Below, in pieces: positions 56,035-64,000 of a stretch of DNA of 64,000 nt (its first letter is position 1; the number at the start of each line of letters is the position of its first letter). The translations under genes and the position numbers were made by a program. The notes beneath the pieces were generated by a model, which saw only the letters and a program-made list of their open reading frames with translations, ran no database searches and was not told the DNA's origin. The DNA lies in the NCBI GenBank assembly GCA_020746835.1, contig JAGPNK010000002.1, positions 1,550,001-1,614,000 on the forward strand. Reading direction: 5' to 3'. The stretch is from Stachybotrys elegans. Taxonomy: Eukaryota > Ascomycota > Sordariomycetes > Hypocreales > Stachybotryaceae.

Positions 56035-56064
56035 GGAATGCGCGGGACCATGGCGACGCATTCC
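56035..56064. promoter_or_regulatory. Candidate AbaA-type sites upstream of the WetA-like gene
   Basis: Two CATTCC words, one on each strand, lie at 56035-56040 and 56059-56064, and a third on the minus strand at 55779-55784. CATTCY is the known AbaA target, and wetA is a known AbaA target in Aspergillus. Function here is inferred. Confidence 0.4.
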
Positions 56065-56905
56065 ATCGATGCCGGATGGTCTGACATGGCTGCCCGGGCA
56101 GCGAGGGACAAAAGATGGGGGAGAGAGAGGCATGGCCATAATTATTCTATTCCCCGCAGCGAGGACAATCAGGTGAGTCTGCGGATGCACTGTGTTCCGA
56201 AGGGTGTGTGTGTATATGTGTTGGAGTGATGTTGGTCTTTCTCGCTGGTATTGTGGCAGAGGACGATGGTCTCTTCCGGGATCGTTCGGCCGGATTTCCT
56301 CCTCATGTGCTTCTGTCGGACACGATTGGTTTATTCGTGGGGGGAATATGGCCCACAGCGACACGTTGTTATCACATCAGGGCGTTGCTCGATTGTCTTG
56401 GATCATAGCAGGGTTAAAGTCAAACTGTCGTAGTAGAAACCACGACTGGTTGGATTCAAGTATATAATGCGCGGCGTAATATCTCGTACAACATACATGG
56501 TCATGATTGTCAAGTGAGAAGAAACATGGTATCCGTCAGCCAGTAGCAATCGACCCGTCCCCCAAGGGATAGGCAAGACGGATAACGGCGTTCAAGTACA
56601 AATACCTTTAAGCCCTTGACTCCATATGAAAATATCCTTTGCCGTGAAAAGAAAACTCCAGTAACTCCGAACCAAGAACTCCCTCACTGTACAGCTGCCT
56701 TCCTAGCAGCAAAGCCCATAATGACAAGAGGGAGAAAAGCGATGCACTGCCATCCGTGACATCGCCGCGTAAAGCCACATAAAACGCCGGGGGTATATTG
56801 TGCTTCGCAAGCCGAGAATCATGTATCGCCAAGTTGAGCCACGTCTCCAAAACCGTAGGGAGCGTGGACGTTTCCATTTTTCACCCATTTTTCACCGACC
56901 GGCTC

Positions 56906-57871
56906 TCACCCCTTGGATCTGCCGTTATCATTGGGCACCGCGCTGGAGCCCAGATGCGCCGTGGGCGTTGATACAATACTGGGGACGGTAGAGTCGGGGC
57001 CATTGTAACGAGCCCGCTTAGTACGACCTTGGTCTTGGTCGTCGATCCCGGCGTCTGTGGCACTTCGCTGAAGATCTTTCTTCTTGCTCGATTTCCGTTT
57101 CCGCATCCGTGGAACTTTGTGAACGAGATCGCGGCACTTATTGGCGGCATCGGCCGAGGATCTGTAAGGCAGGTATGCGTTTCCGCCTCTGCGATTCATG
57201 GCCCCAGGGCAGCTCAGCATCGAGTCCATGAGGGCGTGACCGTCCACGACGTCATCATACCCTTCGTCGTCATCTACCTTGAGGGGTGGCTTCTCGAGAG
57301 GGCAGGCTTCGATGCGGGAGCCCTCTTGGTGGGGAGCAGGAGCAGAAACTGGAGCAGCGACGGGAGCGGGAGGAGGTATTGGTGGAGGCCGTCTACGGAT
57401 ACGGCTGCGAACGATGCTCGGTGTCAAGTGATTCCGTGGTGGCTCTGGGACCGGAGACGATCTATGAAGCCAACGACTGATGGGCCACACAGGTGTAGTG
57501 CTGCCAAGAAAGGAATCCAAAGGAGCGCGAGGCTGCGGCTCGTCGATGCTTTCTTGGGCACCGATGGGTTGGACATCGAGGCTGATACTTTGACTGCAGG
57601 AGGAAGAGGAGGTAGGGCGCGACAAATCAACCCCAGGCGCAGCTAGACAGGCTTCATGGAGGTCCTTGAGGCTCTGCTGGCTCAATTTCCTGGTGAGGCA
57701 ATCCATATTGCGGCTCTCTGGTTCGTCATAGCAGACGGTCATTTGGGTGACTGGTTGAGGTTGCGGTTGCGGTGCTGGGTCTTGAGAGAGGTGATCGTAT
57801 GATTGCGTATCGAGACCAAATAATGGCCCTTCTGAGGGGGCCGCCACTTCCATCTGTCGCATGTTTGTCAT
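56906..57871 (-). CDS. Pro/Ser-rich hypothetical protein with basic tail
   Basis: The open frame extends upstream without an ATG; the first ATG at 57871 gives 321 residues (MTNMRQMEVAAPSEG). A conserved-looking segment is NMDCLTRKLSQQSLKDLHEA at about residues 55-75. The middle is Pro/Ser-rich and disordered (RRRPPPIPPPAPVAAP). Near the C-terminus lie RGGNAYLPYRSSADAANKCR and a strongly basic patch (HKVPRMRKRKSSKKK) that could be a nuclear localisation signal. No known domain is recognised. An upstream non-coding exon or a further coding exon is possible, because the frame stays open for 69 codons before the ATG. I give it moderate confidence as a real gene and no function. Confidence 0.6.
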   Translation of the reverse strand: MTNMRQMEVAAPSEGPLFGLDTQSYDHLSQDPAPQPQPQPVTQMTVCYDEPESRNMDCLTRKLSQQSLKDLHEACLAAPGVDLSRPTSSSSCSQSISLDVQPIGAQESIDEPQPRAPLDSFLGSTTPVWPISRWLHRSSPVPEPPRNHLTPSIVRSRIRRRPPPIPPPAPVAAPVSAPAPHQEGSRIEACPLEKPPLKVDDDEGYDDVVDGHALMDSMLSCPGAMNRRGGNAYLPYRSSADAANKCRDLVHKVPRMRKRKSSKKKDLQRSATDAGIDDQDQGRTKRARYNGPDSTVPSIVSTPTAHLGSSAVPNDNGRSKG

Positions 57872-58443
57872 GCTACTGATATGGCTGCCATGCTTAGTTG
57901 TTGACAGCGGTCGTTGATATGCGTCAGACGAAAGAGGGTAAACAGCAGCGGAAGAAGGAGAGGGAGAGAGGTGATGTGAAAGGAGGGATGTCGTAAGCAG
58001 GTAACAAGACTGTCGACCAGAGGCGAGGATGAGGAGGATGAAGAGAATGACGAGAGGCCAAGCCACTGGTTGAGGCAAAGTGGAAGAGGAAGGGAGGAGA
58101 AGGCGGTCGTTTCAAGCTAGGTGAGCGATGATGCGAAAGTAAGGAGCAAGGAGCAAGCGGTAAGTGACTGGTAAGTGGATGGGAGTAAACGGAGAGACAA
58201 CGCTAAGATGAGTGGCGCTGAGGTGGGCGTGATCTATTATGGCGCCGGCGCAGTTGGTGCACAGAAGAAGGGCGATGACTGGATGCTAGCAGTGTCGAGG
58301 AGTGCTCGGTAACGGTAGTGGCAGTAGTCGGTAGCGGTCGTGGTACCGGATATAGCTACTATGAGGGATACAAAGAAGCCTTTTCATAGTCGGTATAGTG
58401 CGAATCCGGGAGAACGGTCAGCAGGATGGAGGGATTGGATGGA

Positions 58444-58460
58444 TGTGTGTGTGTGTGTGT
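58444..58460. repeat. (TG)8 microsatellite
   Basis: Eight TG units in the gene-poor stretch, about 575 bases upstream of the Pro/Ser-rich hypothetical gene. Confidence 0.85.
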
Positions 58461-59087
58461 GGTGCGGCGCAAAGGGCGGTGCGTCAGAGAGCGGAGGAGT
58501 ACGGCCGATGAAACCGAAGCGCAGAAGAGCACAGGCAGAAGGAGAGCCAGGATGGGAGTTGGAGACAAGGATGAAGCAGAGAGGTGGATTCTCGGCCTTG
58601 GGAGACGGTGGAAAGAAGGAGAGAAGTTGGGCGATTACAAGAAGTGCATGGGGATGCGGGTGACAACAAGATGGGGTCGATGAGGCGTGAAATGTGAGAT
58701 GTGAGGTGATAAGAGAGGTGACAGACAGGAGGTGTGACGATGATGGTGATGGCGATGGCGATGCGAGCTGGATCGGACAAGGACATGGAAGGACCTGGCT
58801 TGAGCAGGGCAAGGAAGGCACGTCGAGGCCCTGGCCTGGGACTAACCTGACCGAGGCAACAGTATGACTATGGAGGCAGGCACGCTCATACATGATAGGG
58901 CAGAAGGCAGGCAGGCAGATGGGAAGAAAGGCAGACTCTGGGGCGGCCTACCAGGGCCAGCCTTGCTATGTACCAGGAAGCACTAGGTACCTACTAGCTA
59001 AAGAAAGACACCCGTGGACTAGATGAAAAAGAATGACGGAAGCGTGCATTCCAGCTGCGCACCCACTTACTCAGCCCAGATGGGGTC

Positions 59088-59168
59088 TTTTTTCTTTCTT
59101 TTTTCTCCTTTTCTTTTTCTCCTTTTCTTTTTTCTCCTTTTCTTTTTTCTCCTTTTCTTTTTCTTTTG
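59088..59168. repeat. Pyrimidine tract with tandem 15-16 base units
   Basis: About 80 bases of C and T on the plus strand in which a unit of the form CTCCTTTTCTTTTT recurs about four times with one-base length changes. Confidence 0.85.
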
Positions 59169-59854
59169 GTGGAAGTCCGGCCCGTCTAGACTCCAACTTG
59201 CAACACAGCTGAAGTCTCGCCAAGCAGCCATGAGCGCCGCATGGAGATATCTTGCGTGTCCTCGTCCCAGAAGAGACGGTCATTGTGCCAAGTAGGTTCG
59301 CTAGCGGCAAAACGACCCCCTGCCTGTCCCGTCTCTTCTTTTGGGGCTTATCGGATCCCTGCTATGTGGAAACCCCTGCTTGGGCTCCAGCCAGCTGCTG
59401 AGGGCCGTGCGAGTCGTGTCGCGCCCAGGCCTGTTCCGTTTTGCTAAGCCTGTTTGCGCTTTTTGATGTCCGTTCAGCTTGCTCCTCTCTGTTCCCAGCC
59501 AGCTGGTAAGAACGTGTCTGCTGGACAGTCGTTCATGCATGCATGCACGCACTTTGGTTACTTCCCACGCCCACGCCCACAGCACCCGTCTCCTCTTTTT
59601 AACAATGGAGCGTAGCCCACTGATTTCAGGTCTGACACGCGCCAGTATGCTGTATGATGTCTGCATCATGTGCATAACCTTGTCGTGTGATTGTACGGTA
59701 GGCATCTGTTGTACGGAACTGCCTCTTGCTCCGAAAGGTAAAGTATGTACGCACAAACGCCGAACTCTTGCACCATCCGATGTATGACTAAGACTGCCGC
59801 TAGCCTCCCCGGCCGACTTCTGGTCTGCTAAATCCGAACCATCACCACTGCTAT

Positions 59855-59882
59855 CATCCGCCATCCGCCATCCGCCATCCGC
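59855..59882. repeat. (CATCCGC)4 tandem repeat
   Basis: Four perfect copies of the heptamer CATCCGC in tandem. Confidence 0.95.
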
Positions 59883-62738
59883 TTCCCCTTTCTCCCTGCA
59901 CGCGATACGGCCACGGCCAAATAATTATGGGGTTGCCTCGGCTTCAAACTGTGCCCCTCAAACATCTGCCCGGCTTCTAGATGTGTTCAAACCCTGCCGA
60001 TGTAACCCCAGCGATCAGGAGGAATCGACCTGCATCTGCATCGTTGTAGTGCTCTCCTCTCCACCCCGCTCGCCCTGGCTGCTGCCCACGCTCTTCACAC
60101 GTGTTGCTTCAAGGTCGAGCAGCTCTGCGTGCGTGGAATGCTGCCAGAAGCAGTCAAGCTGCTCCAGATATGTAGCTAGCTGCCAGCACCAGGCAGGGGT
60201 TCCCAACATGTCCCTGGACAGCCATGGCCATGATCGACTAAGACGGTCAAGGTAGGTACAAATGTATAAATCTATACATGGAAATCGACCGCTCTCAAGA
60301 GACCAGGTACCGGATCCTGTCGCCTGATTCCCCCATTACCGTTCACTGAATGCCGGTGTCGACATCTGTCCTGGATGGGAAACATATCTTGGTGCGGTCA
60401 CACTGAATCCCGTTCATCCTTCGAGAGCGTGCGACATCCCACCGTCAACTACCGCCCAACTGCAGTAGCTTCGCCATGTCCGCGAGACCTTCTGGGCGCC
60501 GCGCCATTGGTGCTGAATGCGACATAGAGGGCAGAGAAGTTACCCATTGCAGACCAAGCCTCGCTTGACACCAAGCCACCATCCTCGCGCACCACCACGA
60601 ACATATCCTCCTTGCCCTCTTTTATGGCTCGTGGTCGCCTCGCTCTCCTTGTGGCGCGGAAACCCCTTGGTTCACGACACATGGGTTTCCACTGCCACGT
60701 ACATCAAGCCTCTCCGAGACAGAGGGCAGGATTCTAGCTCGACCCGCCTTCCACCGACTTGTGTGCTGGTATGCCCGCCGATTGGTGATACCGTTCGTCC
60801 GGATCGCCAGACAGATGCAGACAAGAGGGCGGATTCCATGGCCGGCTCCCACCTGCTGCTCATTCCTCTGTCTCAGAACCATATCCACTCAGCCCGGCGC
60901 AGGCTCTGACCTGCGCCCTACCACCGGAACTAGCAGTACTGCTGACCGAAGCTATATCCAATACCGCCGAACCTCGATCTCAGTCCCGTCTTGCTGTACT
61001 GCCTTATTAGGCCCGGTGCCTTGGTATCGACCGTTGCAAAGCTCGTTTCATAGAAATCCATGAGACGCTATCGCTAGTTGTCCGTACTTCTAGCGCGCCT
61101 CCACAGGCTTAGAAGCCCGCGGTGGGACACCGGATGTAAAAATCCCAATGCCTCGGAGTCGTCGTCATTTTTCAACCCCCGAAACTTGAGCCTTGAGTGC
61201 CGATGCTAAGCTCAGTTGTGGCGTTCCTTGTCCATGGGCCCGCCATATACCGATGCCCCTTACTCCAAGGAGTTGAAGTGCGAAGCCGACATATCCAATT
61301 GCTCGAGTCGGTGCATTGTCAAGGTCTTGCCGTCGGCTTGCCGCCATTTCTCGGCCGAGGAAGGGATTTTGGGTCCTTGCTTGTCCTTGGTCTAAAAGAG
61401 CAATGACGCGTGTCATATGTGACGTTCCCTGATGATAAATTGGGTGGCCACGGTGAGCGAGCCTGCGTTTGCCCACCGTAAACATTACGCTATTCTGCGA
61501 TTATCTCGGTACGAGATGGCCAACCCATGTCATTAGCACGGGAACCTGAGACTATCGATTTCGCTCGGTCCGCGTATGTACAGAATCTGTCGGCTCACCG
61601 ATTTGACCCAATCGCCACTACTGTGTAGACACTCATCTTGCATTCGACCCGTTTTCAAGCAATCGGATATGATCTGATCGATTCGGCACCGCCGTCTGCG
61701 CCACCATGCTGTGACATGATGGAACATGTATGGAAGACGCACATACATGCATGACAGGGGGCAGATTCATCTAAAGGAGCGTAGAAGACCTTCTCCGACA
61801 TGGCGGCTACTGTCACCACCCACCAACTGTCACTCGGTGCTCCATTCATACCTACTTACATGACAGCGTCTTAGGGACTGGAAATCAGTATGCCTTTGAC
61901 TGCCTGGTGGCGAGGTAAAGTGGGCTATCTTCTCATCGCACGGAAGAGACCAATTGCCCCAACATTGGCTGAACGCACTCCCGCTGCCAATTGCACCAAC
62001 CCGCAAAGAAACTTGACAGCAAATGGGAGAGAGAGGGAGCCTGCCGTCGCATCCGCAGTCAGCGCCCAGGCTGGGCAATACCACATCATCCTCCAATGAC
62101 TCTGCTTTTGCTCTCGCGTGCATTCAACCTAAGCGCCTGTGGTCAATCTACCGCTGGACGAGCAACAGGCGCCCGGGCTTCTCTAGGGGCCGGCGGTGCG
62201 GGCTCCACGGCAGCGCTTACGGAGTACAGGCGGTTGGCTCTACAAGGGAGATGCGCTTGGCGCTGTTCTGTCATTGGATAGCCGCTGGTGAGATTTGTAT
62301 GGGAGGGGGGGCTTGGGGGCTTGGGGAAGCTTCAATTCAAGATGGGGAGGGGTCCAATGGTGGTTATTCGCCTCCCCTCGATAAATCCACGACCGCCATA
62401 GCTTCTTCCTCTTTTCCTGCCCTGACTGATTTGTTCTTCGTCGCGCTACTTGTTTCTTGTTCCCTCTTGTTGGGTGTATCGTCTCAGAGTTTGAGTCCAA
62501 TTCTCTACTTTGAAGCTGCTTCCCGAAGCTGACGTCGTGCGGGGCATCTCCCATCTACATCTCCATCTCCATCGTCAACCTCAGCTACCTCCGCTACAGC
62601 TTCAGGCTTCGAGCTCCCAACTCCATAGGCTGCCGCATATAACGTCCATCTTTATTAGATTTCATCTACTTCTTCGTTTGCCGTTCCATCGAATTGAGCA
62701 GCCAAGATACAGCTTGCGCGCCCACCCGTCCTCCCACA

Positions 62739-63989
62739 ATGTCTGGCCAGCAACATTTCTACCCGCGTAAGCCACCTTCTCCCGACCTCAGCAACAACCA
62801 GAGCAGATGGCTGACACTAGTGACCAAACAGCTCCTCCCGGGGCACCAGGCTCCGGTTAGTTCGCGCAAGCTCAAACCGCACTCTGTTATCCCACTGACC
62901 TTGCCCAGTATCATCTCCTCCGCCTCCTATGCAGCCCAAGCAGTACGCTTCTCCTCCGACATCACCACCCGCGAACCGGACACAGTTCTACCCGCCTCCT
63001 CCCCAGCAAGGCACCCCGAGCCAAGCCGCCTCCTACCCTCCACCTCCTCAGCAGGCCTCGCCGTCGCAAGCTACCAAATACCCTCCTCCACCTCACCAGA
63101 GAATACCCAGCCAGACCAGCTATCCTCCTCCTCCCCAGCATACGCCGTCCCCTCAGCTCCATCAGCCCTCGCCTTCACACTACCCGCCACCGCCAACCAG
63201 CGCAGCATCCGCCGCTCCAGTACCACCCGCGCCACAGACGGTAGTCGAGCTGCGGCCGGCTGCCACACCATCCGCAAAGGAGCAATACCCGGGCCCGCCT
63301 GCACCGTCCCAGCCGCAGGCTCAGCATAGCCGTCTGCCTTCGTACGATGGTGGTGCTAGTGCCAGTGGTAGCACTGGCTACCCGGACGAGAAGGCCCAGC
63401 CTGTCCAATCCACGGCGCCCATCCAGATGATATCTGGTGCCCCGCCGCCCGAGCATTTCGTTGGCGCTGCTGCCACGGCGGACGACATTGGAACCTTCAA
63501 TGGAGGTAGCTACCGTGTTAGCCACCGCGACTCCAACAGCATCTTGACCATTCAGCTGGCCAAGGGCTGTCCCCTCGAGTCAAGACCCGGTACGATTCTG
63601 AAAGCCATCGGAAGCTGTCCCACTCTAACTCTATCCCAGGCGCTATCGTTTCCATGTCCCCTTCTATAACGCTCAAAGGCCAGTGGAAGTTTAGTTTCAA
63701 GAAGGTTGTCTCAGGCAGCGATATCGGAACGTCGACTCTCATCGGCCCTGGAGAGGCCATCTTGGGCCCGCCAATGCTGGGCGACATCACGGTTCTCCGC
63801 CTGGCCGGGAACGAAGTATGGTCCGTTGGACATGACGCCTACCTCGCCTCGACGCAAGGAGTCGTCAAGGATTACAAGCGGCAAGGTCTCGGCAAGGCAA
63901 TCTTCAGCGGTGAAGGTCTCTGGGTGTACAAAATTAGCGGCACCGGCCTGCTATGGCTGACCAGCTTTGGCGCAATCATTCGCAAGGAC
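62739..63989 (+). CDS. aim24: AIM24-family protein, C-terminus beyond window edge
   Basis: Four exons are visible (62739-62766, 62832-62855, 62909-63589, 63640-63989), and a donor GTGAGT at 63990 shows that the gene continues past the edge. Residues 1-150 are extremely Pro/Gln-rich with repeated YPPPP-QQ units ([20 protein letters not shown]). After a linker, the AIM24/DUF124 beta-sandwich starts near residue 185 ([38 protein letters not shown]) and continues with [31 protein letters not shown]24 is linked to mitochondrial biogenesis and MICOS in yeast. Here the N-terminus lacks a mitochondrial presequence, so this may be the cytosolic fungal branch. Joins keep frame at all three introns, including the 24-base exon 2. 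Confidence 0.88.
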
Positions 63990-64000
63990 GTGAGTTGATG

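Larger units (their letters stand above)
55658..56905. other. Upstream region of the WetA-like gene
   Basis: About 1.25 kb holding the WetA-like promoter and leader and the 3' side of the next gene. It contains an (AAG)7 run at 55811-55831 and CATTCC words at 55779-55784 (minus), 56035-56040 (minus) and 56059-56064 (plus). No gene is supported. Confidence 0.5.
57872..62738. other. Largest gene-poor stretch of the window
   Basis: About 4.9 kb between divergent start codons without a supportable gene. It holds simple repeats: (TG)8 at 58444-58460, a pyrimidine tract with four CTCCTTTTC-type units near 59088-59168, and four CATCCGC units at 59855-59882. A 187-codon minus-strand frame (59864-59301) has no domain, and its start lies inside the CATCCGC repeat. 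The last 300 bases are C/T-rich, the likely leader of the AIM24 gene. An unrecognised non-coding RNA or a fast-evolving gene cannot be excluded. Confidence 0.5.

Noticed and set aside
59301..59864. 187-codon minus-strand frame
   Set aside because: Its start lies in the CATCCGC repeat, no domain is seen, and codon use looks random.

Overview
The window is nuclear DNA of a filamentous ascomycete, most likely a Sordariomycete and probably in or near the Hypocreales. Genes carry zero to four short introns (about 40-370 bases) with GT-AG ends and CTGAC-like branch points. Gene families typical of moulds are present: a WetA-like conidiation regulator, GPI-anchored Ser/Thr- and Cys-rich wall proteins, a SUR7/PalI-type membrane protein, a TRP-like flavin-carrier protein, a DUF3433 protein and COP9 signalosome subunit 3. 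I see no prophage, CRISPR array, transposon, rRNA or convincing tRNA. I resolved 26 protein genes, two of them cut by the window edges. Most splice junctions were placed from the sequence and checked by reading-frame continuity.

Layout. 0-10 kb: PXA-domain membrane protein (-, partial), PC4/Sub1 coactivator (+), SV2-like MFS transporter (+), ER J-domain protein (-), secreted GPI-type protein with a frame break (-), GFA-fold enzyme (-). 10-20 kb: a gene-free 2.5 kb stretch, Mbf1 (+), a Ser/Pro-rich hypothetical (+), epsilon-COP (-), ribosomal protein eL42 (+), a 2H phosphoesterase (-), ureidoglycolate lyase (-). 20-30 kb: second MFS transporter (+), DOMON/cytochrome b561 protein (-), an F-box gene interrupted by an in-frame stop (-), a Cys-rich GPI wall protein (-). 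30-42 kb: mitochondrial SpoU-type rRNA methyltransferase (-), divergently placed Mit1/CHD-type chromatin remodeller (+), CSN3 (+), SUR7/PalI protein (-). 42-64 kb: PLC-like GPI protein (+), DUF3433 protein (+), TRP-like Flc protein (+), WetA-like regulator (-), Pro/Ser-rich hypothetical (-), a 4.9 kb gene-poor stretch with simple repeats, and the start of an AIM24-family gene (+, partial).

How the genes work together. This is mostly an ordinary core-genome segment. Information-processing genes (Sub1, Mbf1, eL42, Mrm1-like, Mit1-like) are mixed with protein turnover and traffic (CSN3, epsilon-COP, J protein). From 40 to 56 kb lies a run of cell-surface and membrane genes ending in the WetA-like spore-maturation regulator.

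No clearly new biological system was found. The most useful observations are three reading-frame breaks: one missing C in each of two C-homopolymers (the GPI protein and the remodeller, where it hides an AT-hook and a 143-residue tail) and a TAA codon inside the F-box gene. The first two look like sequence errors. The third could be an error or a young pseudogene.
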